Source: an uncultured Caulobacterales bacterium (GTDB taxonomy: Bacteria > Pseudomonadota > Alphaproteobacteria > Caulobacterales > Caulobacteraceae). From it: DNA of 64,000 nucleotides. The notes beneath the pieces are model-generated. The model worked only from the letters and a program-made list of their open reading frames with translations, had not been told where the DNA came from and ran no database searches. This document shows positions 51,319 through 60,180 of this stretch, in pieces (within the stretch, counting starts at the first letter, position 1; every line of letters begins with the position of its first letter). The DNA lies in the NCBI GenBank assembly GCA_903837135.1, contig CAILTK010000027.1, positions 154,321-218,320 of the forward strand, written 5' to 3'. The position numbers were made by a program, and so were the translations under genes.

Positions 51319-51987
51319 CTAGACGAACCGTTCGACCTCGCTCATGCGCACGCCGCGAAGCGCCCGGGTCGCCGCGTGGCTCGGCTCCAGCGCCTCGACG
51401 CAATAGCCCGCGAGCAACGACCGACGCCGGGCGCCGCTGACGTTGCGCGTGGCTCCGTGCAGCAGATTGACGTCGAACACCAGGATGTCGCCCGCCCGCC
51501 CTTCGAGCACGACGGCCCTGTCCTCCAGGCGTTCGTCGCCCTCGATCCGGCTCCGGTGGCTTCCCGCCGCCACCCGCGTGGCGCCGTTGGCCGGCCCATA
51601 ATCGTCCAGAAAGAGCAGGGCTGAGACCGTCCGGACGGAATCCCCCGCCCCGCCATCCCGGTGCAGCCCCTGAAAACCTCCGGCGGGAAGCGGTTCGCGC
51701 CCCTCCACCTGGGTCAGGAAGAAGGGACCGGCGAGCAGATGGCGCACGGCGGCGATCAGCCGGGGCAGCCGGCAGACCGACCGCACCATCGGATCGAGGT
51801 CGACCCGCGCATGACGCCAGTCGTGTCCGCGCGGGGACGGCCACAGATGCGAGGCCAGCACGCCCTCGTCAAAGGCCCGGCGCATTTCCTCGACTTCCGC
51901 GGCGAAGGCGCTGCGCAGCAGCAGATAGCCGTCGCGGTCCAGGCGGTCGGCCAGGGCGGGGTCGAGCGGCGCCGCGGCGTCCGTCAT
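51319..51987 (-). CDS. Phytanoyl-CoA dioxygenase family protein
   Basis: Fe(II)/2-oxoglutarate-dependent oxygenase of 222 residues. N-terminal 'LADRLDRDGYLLLRSAF' is typical of PhyH proteins. The metal ligands are likely His and Asp in 'GLHRDGGAGDSV' and the distal His in 'VNLLHGATRNVSG', with Arg in 'GARRRSLL' for 2-oxoglutarate. I chose ATG 51987; an ATG at 52017 adds ten residues and neither has a clear ribosome binding site. It is divergent from cysS and convergent with hemF (14-bp gap). Substrate unknown. Confidence 0.82.
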   Translation of the reverse strand: MTDAAAPLDPALADRLDRDGYLLLRSAFAAEVEEMRRAFDEGVLASHLWPSPRGHDWRHARVDLDPMVRSVCRLPRLIAAVRHLLAGPFFLTQVEGREPLPAGGFQGLHRDGGAGDSVRTVSALLFLDDYGPANGATRVAAGSHRSRIEGDERLEDRAVVLEGRAGDILVFDVNLLHGATRNVSGARRRSLLAGYCVEALEPSHAATRALRGVRMSEVERFV

Positions 51988-52058
51988 GGTTCTGTTCAGA
52001 CCGCCGGGCCCGCTCATACCCCTAGCCCCGCCCCGCCTAACCCCGCTAAACACACGCG

Positions 52059-53414
<1,356 letters not shown>

Positions 53415-53444
53415 CGAGACCCATCTCCGCCGGGCCGCTGGGGG

Positions 53445-53687
53445 TTATTTCGGCTTGTCGGTCGACATGGCGTTGCCGCTCATGTGGCCCGCCATCATGG
53501 CGTTGGACTTCTTCTTCTTGGCCTTCATGGCGCCGCCCTTCATGGCGCCCATGTGATCCGAACTCATGTGATCCGAACTCATGTGATTGGCGGCCATGGG
53601 GCTGGCCGCCATCTTGTTGTCCTGGGCCAGGGCCGGGGCGGCGACGGTCAGGGCGGTCAAGGCCGCGAGGGCGAAGAGGGTCTTCAT
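53445..53687 (-). CDS. Small secreted Met/His-rich repeat protein
   Basis: Exported protein of 80 residues. Signal peptide MKTLFALAALTALTVAAPALA then a short mature chain rich in Met, His and Lys: two HMSSD repeats, then GAMKGGAMKAKKKK and MMAGHMSGNAM. It resembles the small pentapeptide-repeat (MxKDx-like) exported proteins. Met and His ligands suggest binding of copper or other soft metals in the periplasm, but there is no proof. It follows the broken DUF1223 gene on the same strand (102-bp gap), near the SigF/NrsF metal-stress-type genes, which supports that idea. ATG 53687 chosen for the signal peptide. Confidence 0.7.
   Translation of the reverse strand: MKTLFALAALTALTVAAPALAQDNKMAASPMAANHMSSDHMSSDHMGAMKGGAMKAKKKKSNAMMAGHMSGNAMSTDKPK
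53551..53587. repeat. 15-bp in-frame tandem repeat
   Basis: ATGTGATCCGAACTC occurs twice (53551-53565, 53566-53580) and a third partial copy ATGTGAT starts at 53581. On the minus strand it encodes the HMSSD units of the Met/His-rich protein, so copy number can change the number of putative metal ligands without shifting the frame. Confidence 0.8.
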
Positions 53688-53789
53688 CGGAGGTCCTTTC
53701 GAGACGGGCGCCAAGCGCGGCGCGGGGGTTGTGGCCGCCTGAGAGGTCCGGCGACGGTGATCGCGGCCGGAGGTCCGGCCGGAAGGGGG

Positions 53790-54482
53790 TCAGCCGCGGG
53801 CGGCGGCGAGAATCGGACCGAGGCCCTTGGTCTGGACCAGAACCGCCGTGGCGAGGTCCGGCGAGGCCGGCGGCAGGACGAAGCGGACCGCCTGTCCACG
53901 CCAGTCGCCGAGCCGGGTCAGGCTCTTGACCACATTCTTGATCGGCAGGGTGCGGCCGGTGTTTTCGCCGGCGCGGATCGGCACCTGGACGGTGCGCGGG
54001 TCGTAGCGCACCAGCCAGACATCCGCCGGCGCGGCCGTCGCGGCGCCGGCGCCGATCTGCACCGCGTCGCTGCGGAGGTTCACGCTCGGTCCATCCTCAG
54101 GGGTGTTGCGGAGTAGCCGCTCGATCTCGGACCGCTCATTGCCGACCACGTCGGCGCGGCCATCGACCACCACCTGCGGTGTGAAGGGCGCGTCGTGATG
54201 CAGGGCGCGGGCGTAGGCGACCTGGCGCTGGGTGAAGGCCGGCTGGGCGAAGGTGTCCTTCTAGCCGAGGCGGTCCCAATAGGTCACCCCGAACGACAGG
54301 GCCAGCACGTTAGGCCGCAGCGACAGGGCGGCCACATTATCGTCAGCGGGCGGACACGACGAGCAGCCCTGCGAGGTGAACAGCTCGACGACGGCGAGAC
54401 GTGGGGCGAGCCGTGGGGCAGGCTGGGCGGCGGCGGCGCCCGCAAGCAGCGTCGCGGCGACGAGGAGGCAATGGCGAAGCAT
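53790..54482 (-). pseudogene. DUF1223 thioredoxin-like protein interrupted by an in-frame TAG
   Basis: A DUF1223-type secreted protein that would be 230 residues long. Signal peptide MLRHCLLVAATLLAGAAAA, then 'VVELFTSQGCSSCPPAD' with the family CxxC, then 'YWDRLG' followed by TAG (54261-54263), then in the same frame 'KDTFAQPAFTQRQVAYARAL' and 'FTPQVVVDGRADVVGNE'. In relatives the residue after 'YWDRLG' is Trp, so TGG to TAG is a single-base nonsense change at codon 74; no indel is needed. Both halves keep family motifs, so decay is recent, or the codon is suppressed, or it is a base-call error. An ECF-like promoter stands upstream. Confidence 0.8.
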
Positions 54483-54515
54483 GGTGGTGTGGTCTTCCGT
54501 CGGGGTCTGACGGGA

Positions 54516-54543
54516 GTTCGACCGTCCCGACCGCGGCGTTACA
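54516..54543 (-). promoter_or_regulatory. Candidate ECF (SigF-type) promoter of the DUF1223 gene
   Basis: Reading on the minus strand, TGTAAC (54543-54538) is followed after 16 bp by TCGAAC (54521-54516), 33 bp before the DUF1223 start. A TGTAAC -35 with a CGAA-like -10 fits ECF promoters and matches the -35 in front of sigF itself, suggesting the gene belongs to the SigF regulon. Confidence 0.45.
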
Positions 54544-54549
54544 GCCCTT

Positions 54550-54597
54550 GCAAACTTTTGCGTGCGCAAACTTTTGCGTGCGCAAACTTTTGCGTGC
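54550..54597. repeat. Three-copy 16-bp tandem repeat between divergent promoters
   Basis: Three perfect copies of GCAAACTTTTGCGTGC. Each holds the dyad GCAAA-ct-TTTGC, and unit junctions form a second dyad, TTTGCG-tg-CGCAAA. The array lies between the two outward-facing TGTAAC boxes (54538-54543 and 54614-54619), so a protein bound there could control both directions. Confidence 0.9.
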
Positions 54598-54613
54598 GCC
54601 CCGGCCTACCTTG

Positions 54614-54641
54614 TGTAACGAAAGTCCCTGGCGAGCGCATT
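54614..54641 (+). promoter_or_regulatory. Candidate ECF promoter of sigF
   Basis: TGTAAC (54614-54619) then 16 bp then CGCATT (54636-54641), 10 bp before the sigF start. The -35 is identical to the one on the opposite strand at 54538-54543; the -10 is less convincing. Autoregulation is the rule for ECF sigma operons. Confidence 0.4.
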
Positions 54642-54651
54642 CATCGGGGAC

Positions 54652-55209
54652 GTGGTGATCCAAGCCGAGCCGGCCCTGCGAGCCTTGATGCTCAAGTCGC
54701 TTGACGGCGACGCCAAGGCCTATACGCGCCTGCTGGCTGAGCTTACGCGTCATCTGCGCGCCTATTACAGCCGTCGCCTGGGCGACGCGCAGGACGACGC
54801 CGAGGACCTTGTGCAGGACACGCTCATCGCCATGCATCGCCGCCGCGACAGCTACGATCCCAAACAGCCCCTGACCGCCTGGGTCTACGCCATCGCCCGC
54901 TATCGGCTGATCGACCACTATCGGCGCCGCAAGGTGCGCAAGGCCGTGCCGCTCGAGGACGCCGCCGAGCTGTTCGCCGCCGACGATATCGAACCGGCCA
55001 TGGCCCGCCGCGACGTCTCCAAGCTCCTCGACAGGCTCCCGGCCGGCCGGGCGGCCCTGATCCGCGCCACCAAGCTCGAGGGCCTCTCCAACGCCGAGGC
55101 GGGCGAACGCGTGGGCCTCAGCGAGGGCGCGGTGAAGGTGAACGTGCATCGGGGCCTGAAGTCGCTGTCCAGGACGCGGGACGCGGAAGGCGACGGGACG
55201 CCGCCATGA
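54652..55209 (+). CDS. sigF: ECF sigma factor, SigF-like
   Basis: RNA polymerase sigma factor of 185 residues with region 2 ('DDAEDLVQDTLIAMHRRRDSYD', 'LTAWVYAIARYRLIDHYRRRK') and region 4 ('AALIRATKLEGLSNAEAGERVGLSEGAVKVNVHRGLKSL'). Region 3 is absent, as in all ECF factors. It overlaps the next gene by ATGA, and that gene is an NrsF-type anti-sigma, which identifies the pair as SigF/NrsF. In Caulobacter this pair controls a response to metals such as chromate and cadmium. The GTG start is preceded by GGGGA; a second GTG follows it directly. Confidence 0.85.
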   Translation: MVIQAEPALRALMLKSLDGDAKAYTRLLAELTRHLRAYYSRRLGDAQDDAEDLVQDTLIAMHRRRDSYDPKQPLTAWVYAIARYRLIDHYRRRKVRKAVPLEDAAELFAADDIEPAMARRDVSKLLDRLPAGRAALIRATKLEGLSNAEAGERVGLSEGAVKVNVHRGLKSLSRTRDAEGDGTPP

Positions 55210-55847
55210 GGACGGACGACCTGATCGAAGCCCTGTCCGAACGGCTTGAGCCGGTCTCGACCCGCGCCCCCTTCTGGCGCCTGGCCGCCTGGGTCGGCGG
55301 CGGCGCGGTCGTCTCCGCGGCGCTGATGTTGCTGGTGCTCGGCCTGCGTCCGGACCTCGGCAGAGCCATGGGCGGCATGATGTTCTGGACCAAGTTCGCC
55401 TACACGCTCGCCCTCGGCGGCCTGGCGCTATGGGCCGCCGAGCGCCTTGGACGGCCCGGAGCGCGGGCGAAACTGCCGCTGACGATTGTCGTCGTCGTGG
55501 TGGCTCTCTTCGCCCTGCTGGCGGCGGGCCAGCTGATGATGGCCCCCGCGCCGATGCGCCGTCACCTCCTGATGGGGCACTCCGCACAGGTGTGCCCCTG
55601 CCTGATCCTGGCGCTGGCGGTTCCTTTGCTGGTGGGGACGGTGATGGGGCTGCGCGGGTTCGCGCCGACCCGTCCGATGCTGACCGGGCTCGCGGGCGGC
55701 CTGGCGGCCGGCGGGTTGGCCGCGTTTGTCTACGGCTTCAGCTGCAACGAGACCGCCATGCCGTTCATCGCCCTCTGGTACACCCTGCCGGTGCTGGCGG
55801 CGGGGCTGATCGGCGCGGGGATCGGCCGTTTCGCGCTGCGATGGTAA
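55206..55847 (+). CDS. nrsF: NrsF-type (DUF1109) membrane anti-sigma factor
   Basis: Integral membrane protein of 213 residues with a short cytoplasmic N-terminus (RTDDLIEALSERLEPV) and six predicted helices, the DUF1109 layout. Cys130 and Cys132 lie in 'AQVCPCLIL' and Cys180 in 'GFSCNETAM'. In Caulobacter NrsF, two conserved cysteines at corresponding places are needed to sense metal stress; Cys180 and one of Cys130/132 would be the equivalents. The start overlaps the sigF stop (ATGA), giving balanced synthesis of sigma and anti-sigma. It should hold SigF at the membrane until stress. Confidence 0.88.
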   Translation: MRTDDLIEALSERLEPVSTRAPFWRLAAWVGGGAVVSAALMLLVLGLRPDLGRAMGGMMFWTKFAYTLALGGLALWAAERLGRPGARAKLPLTIVVVVVALFALLAAGQLMMAPAPMRRHLLMGHSAQVCPCLILALAVPLLVGTVMGLRGFAPTRPMLTGLAGGLAAGGLAAFVYGFSCNETAMPFIALWYTLPVLAAGLIGAGIGRFALRW

Positions 55848-55884
55848 GCTTTCCAACCGCGCCTGCAGTTTCTACATATCGGGC

Positions 55885-56466
55885 ATGAGCTTTCGGATCG
55901 AACATCGCGTCGGCGTCGCCGCCCCGGCCTCGGAGGTCTGGGACCTGGTCTACGACCTTGCGGGCTGGAAGGACTGGACCGGGGTCTATTCCGAAGCCCG
56001 CGGCAGGATCGCCATCGGCGAGACCTTGAACTTCACCTTCACGGTGGGCGAGCGGCCGCCGATGAGCGCGGTCGCCACCGTCTACGACTGGGTGCCCGAA
56101 GCCCAGCTGGCCTGGAACGCCCGGCTGCCCGGCGGAATCCGCACCCTGCGCTATGTGGAGATCGAGAAGCTCAGCGAGACCAGCTGCATCTTGTCCAACG
56201 GCGACTACTACTCCGGCCTGGGGACGATCTTCATGGGCCGGGCCCTGCGACGCGACATCAAGGCGACGTTCCGGCGCATGAACGAGAACGCCAAGCGCAT
56301 CGCCGAAACCCGCTGGGTCGAAAAGGGCGGCGCGGTCGAGGCGGCGCCGGCCCCGGCCAGGCGGGTCAGTCCGCTGACCATCCAGCCGCTCAAGCCGACG
56401 GTGAAGCCCGCCACGCCGTGGGGCTTCGGCGGGCGCGGATTCGGCCCCAAGCTCGACGCCCGATGA
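55885..56466 (+). CDS. SRPBCC-family (START-like) protein
   Basis: Soluble protein of 193 residues with a Bet v1-like ligand-binding fold: 'HRVGVAAPASEVWDLVYDLAGWKDWTG' at the N-terminus and 'FRRMNENAKRIAE' as the long C-terminal helix. After about residue 145 the chain becomes Ala/Pro-rich and probably disordered. It overlaps the Fe-S scaffold gene by 4 bp (ATGA), so they are coupled. Relatives are called polyketide-cyclase or lipid-transport proteins; here the ligand is unknown. It lies 37 bp downstream of nrsF. Confidence 0.8.
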   Translation: MSFRIEHRVGVAAPASEVWDLVYDLAGWKDWTGVYSEARGRIAIGETLNFTFTVGERPPMSAVATVYDWVPEAQLAWNARLPGGIRTLRYVEIEKLSETSCILSNGDYYSGLGTIFMGRALRRDIKATFRRMNENAKRIAETRWVEKGGAVEAAPAPARRVSPLTIQPLKPTVKPATPWGFGGRGFGPKLDAR

Positions 56467-56924
56467 TCGACGCCCTCTACTCCGACCGGATTCTCGGACT
56501 CGCCGCCAACATGCCGCGCGCCGGCCGGCTGGCGCAGCCGGACGCCTCGGCCGAGCGGACCTCCAAGCTCTGCGGCAGCCGGGTGACCGTGGACGTGGTG
56601 CTGCGGGACGGCCGCGTGGCCGACTTCGCCCAGGACGTCAGGGCCTGCGCCCTCGGCCAGGCCTCGGCGGCGGTGCTCGGCGCGCACGTCGTCGGCGCCA
56701 GTGTGGCCGAGCTGCAATTGGCGCGCGATGCGCTCTTCGCTATGCTGAAGGCGGAAGGCCCTGCGCCGCAGGGCCGATTTGCGGATCTCGCCGTGCTCGA
56801 ACCGGTGAAGGACTATCCGGCCCGCCACGCTTCGACGCTTCTGGCGTTCGAGGCGGCGTTGGCGGCTGCGCGCGAGGCCGCCTCAAACACCACATCGCGA
56901 ACTATCAGCGCCGTCGCGGGTTGA
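56463..56924 (+). CDS. Fe-S cluster assembly scaffold-like protein (IscU/NifU-N family)
   Basis: Protein of 153 residues resembling the IscU/NifU N-terminal domain: 'ALYSDRILGLAANMPRAGRL', the first Cys in 'SKLCGSRVTVDV' and the second in 'VRACALGQASAAVLG'. The third cluster ligand Cys of classical IscU is not present; the matching region reads 'PARHASTLLAFEAAL'. It may therefore be a divergent paralogue that binds metal differently or acts as a carrier. Start ATG overlaps the SRPBCC stop. Followed by yidD and thrS. Confidence 0.85.
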   Translation: MIDALYSDRILGLAANMPRAGRLAQPDASAERTSKLCGSRVTVDVVLRDGRVADFAQDVRACALGQASAAVLGAHVVGASVAELQLARDALFAMLKAEGPAPQGRFADLAVLEPVKDYPARHASTLLAFEAALAAAREAASNTTSRTISAVAG

Positions 56925-56978
56925 TCCCGACCTTTCGCGGGTGCGATAGGAGCCGGGAACGTTCGGGCCCACGACGGC

Positions 56979-57254
56979 ATGTCCTCTCTTTACGAACGAA
57001 GCGTCAAGGGCGCCCTGCGCGCCTACAAGCTGACGTTGTCCCCCCTGATCGGGCGTCAATGCCGGTATCTTCCGACCTGTTCGGAGTACGCGGCGGAGGT
57101 GCTGATCACGCACGGTCCCTGGCGCGGCGCCGGCCTCGCGGTGGGGCGCGTGTGCCGATGCAATCCTCTCGGCGGCTCCGGCTATGACCCGCCGCCGCCG
57201 AAACCAGGACGTGGCGAGCGCCGGAATGGCGGACGCTTCACGTGTGAAGGCTGA
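56979..57254 (+). CDS. yidD: Membrane protein insertion efficiency factor YidD
   Basis: Small protein of 91 residues that assists YidC-dependent membrane insertion. The family core is clear: 'YKLTLSPLIGRQCRYLPTCSEYAAEVL' and 'RVCRCNPLGGSGYDP', with conserved cysteines. An amphipathic N-terminus would lie on the inner membrane face. Here it is uncoupled from rnpA/yidC and instead precedes thrS by 3 bp, an arrangement I associate with Caulobacterales. The C-terminal 'PKPGRGERRNGG' tail is variable. Confidence 0.93.
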   Translation: MSSLYERSVKGALRAYKLTLSPLIGRQCRYLPTCSEYAAEVLITHGPWRGAGLAVGRVCRCNPLGGSGYDPPPPKPGRGERRNGGRFTCEG

Positions 57255-57257
57255 ACG

Positions 57258-59183
57258 ATGCAACTCGAGTTTCCCGATGGGGCCAAGCGCGACTACGATC
57301 CGGGCGTCACGAGCCGGGCGGTGGCGGAGGGTATCTCCCCCTCGCTGGCCAAGCGTGCGGCGCTGGTCCGCCTTGATGGACAGCTGCGCGACCTCGATCG
57401 TCCGCTCGAAACGGGCGGGCGGATCGAATTCCTCATGCGCGACGATCCCGTCGTTCTGGAGACCATCCGCCACGACGCGAGTCACGTGATGGCGGAGGCC
57501 GTGCAGGAACTGTTCCCGGGCACCCAGGTCACGATCGGCCCCGCGATCGAGGACGGATTTTACTACGACTTCGCCCGGGACACGCCGTTCTCGCTCGACG
57601 ACCTGCCGAAAATCGAACAGCGCATGCGCGAGATCGTCGACCGAGACGAGAAGATCACGCGCGAAGTCTGGGATCGAGACGAAGCCATCGCCCACTTCGA
57701 AGCGATCGGCGAGCGCTACAAGGCCGAGATCATTCGCGACCTCCCGGAGGGCGAGACGATCACCCTCTACCGCCAGGGCGAATGGAAGGACCTCTGCCTC
57801 GGCCCGCACCTGCCGTCGACGAAGATGGTCGGCAAGGCGTTCAAGCTGACCAAACTGGCCGGGGCCTACTGGCGGGGCGACCACCGCAACGCCCAGCTGC
57901 AGCGGATCTACGGCACGGCCTGGGCCAGCCAGGCCGACCTCGACGCCTATCTCTTGCGCGTCGAGGAGGCGGAGAAGCGCGACCACCGCAAGATCGGCCG
58001 GGCCATGGACCTCTTCCACATGCAGGAGGAGGGCAAGGGGATGGTGTTCTGGCATCCCAAGGGCTGGACCCTGTGGCGGACGCTGGAGGCCTACATGCGG
58101 CGGCGGCTGGACGCGGCCGGCTATGTGGAGGTGAAGACGCCCCAGGTGCTCGACCGCTCCTTCTGGGAGAAGTCCGGGCACTGGGAGAAATACCGGCCCA
58201 ACATGTTCGTGTGCGAGACCGAGGAAGGCGAGGTGCTCTCGCTGAAGCCGATGAACTGTCCAGGGCATGTGCAGATCTTCGACGTCGGTCAGCGCTCCTA
58301 CCGTGAGCTTCCGATCCGCATGGCCGAGTTCGGGGCCTGCCACCGCTATGAGCCTTCGGGAAGCCTGCATGGGCTCATGCGGGTGCGCGGCTTCACCCAG
58401 GACGACGCCCACATCTTCTGCCGCGAGGATCAGATCGAGGCCGAGACGGAGCGGTTCATCAGACTGACGCGTATGATCCATAAGGATCTTGGGATGGATA
58501 CGGACCATATCGCCCTGGCCACGCGTCCACCGGTCCGCGCGGGCTCGGACGCGTTCTGGGACAAGGCGGAGGGAACCTTGCTCTCGGCCTCGCGCAAGGC
58601 GGGCGTCGAGCCCGTGATCGCGGAGGGCGACGGCGCCTTCTATGCGCCCAAGCTCGATTTCATCGTCAAGGACGCCATCGGCCGGACCTGGACGTGCGGA
58701 ACCCTGCAGCTCGACTACGTTCTGCCCGAACGGCTCGGGGCGGAATATGTCGCCGAAGACGGCTCAAAACAGCGGCCGGTGATGCTTCACCGTGCGATTC
58801 TTGGCTCCTTCGAGCGATTTATCGGTATCATGATCGAGAATTACGCCGGGGCCTTTCCGCTGTGGCTTGCGCCAGTACAGGTGGTGGTGGCGACGATCAC
58901 CTCGGACGCCGAATCCTATGCCCGCGAAGCCGCCGAGCGTCTCAGGAGCGCCGGGTTGCGGGTCGAGGGGGACTACCGGAACGAAAAGATCAACTATAAG
59001 GTGCGCGAGCACAGCCTTGCCAAGGTTCCCGTCATCGCCGTGGTCGGCCGCAAGGAAGCAGAGAACGGCCAACTCGCCCTGCGGCGGCTGGGGTCGGATG
59101 GCCAGGAGGTCGTGTCGCTGGAGGCGGCCGCTCAGCTATTGAGCGGAGAGGCGCTCGCGCCCGATCTGCGAGGGGAAGCCTAG
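57258..59183 (+). CDS. thrS: Threonyl-tRNA synthetase
   Basis: Class II synthetase of 641 residues. Order: TGS domain (about 1-60), editing domain with '[16 protein letters not shown]' and 'IEDGFYYDF', the catalytic core with motif 2 '[28 protein letters not shown]' and zinc-site '[10 protein letters not shown]', motif 3 '[20 protein letters not shown]', and the anticodon-binding domain ('[19 protein letters not shown]'). It begins 3 bp after yidD. No leader hairpin resembling the E. coli ThrS operator is possible in so short a gap. Complete and of normal length. Confidence 0.97.
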   Translation: MQLEFPDGAKRDYDPGVTSRAVAEGISPSLAKRAALVRLDGQLRDLDRPLETGGRIEFLMRDDPVVLETIRHDASHVMAEAVQELFPGTQVTIGPAIEDGFYYDFARDTPFSLDDLPKIEQRMREIVDRDEKITREVWDRDEAIAHFEAIGERYKAEIIRDLPEGETITLYRQGEWKDLCLGPHLPSTKMVGKAFKLTKLAGAYWRGDHRNAQLQRIYGTAWASQADLDAYLLRVEEAEKRDHRKIGRAMDLFHMQEEGKGMVFWHPKGWTLWRTLEAYMRRRLDAAGYVEVKTPQVLDRSFWEKSGHWEKYRPNMFVCETEEGEVLSLKPMNCPGHVQIFDVGQRSYRELPIRMAEFGACHRYEPSGSLHGLMRVRGFTQDDAHIFCREDQIEAETERFIRLTRMIHKDLGMDTDHIALATRPPVRAGSDAFWDKAEGTLLSASRKAGVEPVIAEGDGAFYAPKLDFIVKDAIGRTWTCGTLQLDYVLPERLGAEYVAEDGSKQRPVMLHRAILGSFERFIGIMIENYAGAFPLWLAPVQVVVATITSDAESYAREAAERLRSAGLRVEGDYRNEKINYKVREHSLAKVPVIAVVGRKEAENGQLALRRLGSDGQEVVSLEAAAQLLSGEALAPDLRGEA

Positions 59184-59235
59184 CCATGGGAGCGCCAGGG
59201 CGGGACGGGGTTTGGGGTGAGGTTCGCGTAGTTGC

Positions 59236-60180
59236 ATGAATGACGCCTCGCATGGTCGCCGGGACCAGATCGTAAGCCTCGACACGCTCAGTGTGCCGCT
59301 CGCCGTCACCGTGGTCATGGTGGTCTACCGGACGGGCGAACCGCTCCAGGAGAGTATCCGCCGTGTCCTCGACGATCCGGACGTCGATGAGTTCGTGCTG
59401 ATCGACAACGGCTCCTCCCCCGCCGAGGTGGCCATGATCGATGCGGCCGCGGCCGATCCGCGGATGACGATTCTCCGAGGCCAGGGCAACATCGGCTTCG
59501 CGCGCGCGGTCAACATGGGGGTCGGAGTCGCCCGGGGCGGCACGATCGTGGTGCTCAATCCCGACGCCTTTCTGGAAAGGGGATGCATCCGCGCCCTTCA
59601 TCGCACCCTTTCGGCCCGGGGCGGTCCAGCCCTGGTCGGCGCACGCGTGCTCAACATCGACGGCAGCGAACAGCGCGGCGCCCGCCGGGGCGAGGTCACG
59701 CCGGTGACCAGTCTGCTCAGCCTCACGGGCCTGGCCAAGAAGGTGCCGAGCCTGCATGCCTTCGAAGTCCATCACGAGGACGATCCGACGCCCTCCAAGG
59801 GGATGGCGGTGCCGACCATCTCCGGCGCCTGTTTCGCCATTCGCCGTTCGGACTTCCTTTCCTTCGGCGGCTTTGACGTCGGCTTCTTCCTGCACGTCGA
59901 GGATGTGGACCTGTGCTGGCGGGTCCGCGAGGCCGGCGGCGAGGTGGTGTTCGAGCCCCGGGCGCGGGTGATCCATCTCGGGTCGACCAGCAAGGCGTCG
60001 CCGATGAAGGTCGAATTCTGGAAGGGGGTCGGGCTGGCGCGGTATTTCCGCAAGCGCGCGAACAACAGCGTGCGCCGGTTCCTGGCGCTTCTCCTCACGC
60101 CGCTGATCATCGTCGTCTCGGTCGCGCGCCCCGTCCTGCGGGGACAGATGTTCAAGTCGCGCGGCGGCCTCAGGTTTTAG
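59236..60180 (+). CDS. Glycosyltransferase family 2, rhamnosyltransferase-like
   Basis: GT-A-fold transferase of 314 residues. 'VTVVMVVYRTGEPLQESIRRVL' opens the fold; 'EFVLIDNGSS' and 'GTIVVLNPDAFLE' carry the nucleotide-sugar and metal site (NPD in place of DxD), and 'GFFLHVEDVDLCWRVREAG' is the acceptor/catalytic ED motif seen in rhamnosyl- and related transferases. A C-terminal hydrophobic helix may tie it to the membrane. It is convergent with the GT39 gene, their 3' ends overlapping by 11 bp. Probably builds a surface polysaccharide. Confidence 0.88.
   Translation: MNDASHGRRDQIVSLDTLSVPLAVTVVMVVYRTGEPLQESIRRVLDDPDVDEFVLIDNGSSPAEVAMIDAAAADPRMTILRGQGNIGFARAVNMGVGVARGGTIVVLNPDAFLERGCIRALHRTLSARGGPALVGARVLNIDGSEQRGARRGEVTPVTSLLSLTGLAKKVPSLHAFEVHHEDDPTPSKGMAVPTISGACFAIRRSDFLSFGGFDVGFFLHVEDVDLCWRVREAGGEVVFEPRARVIHLGSTSKASPMKVEFWKGVGLARYFRKRANNSVRRFLALLLTPLIIVVSVARPVLRGQMFKSRGGLRF

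Noticed and set aside
50042..51844. 600-residue minus-strand frame opposite trmL and hemF
   Set aside because: It covers two real genes of different function on the other strand and shows no family resemblance.
54550..54597. Possible iteron-type origin
   Set aside because: Three 16-bp repeats between divergent promoters, but no rep gene, DnaA boxes or AT-rich unwinding region nearby.
57255..57257. ThrS leader autoregulatory hairpin or T-box
   Set aside because: The yidD-thrS gap is only 3 bp, so no leader structure can precede thrS there.
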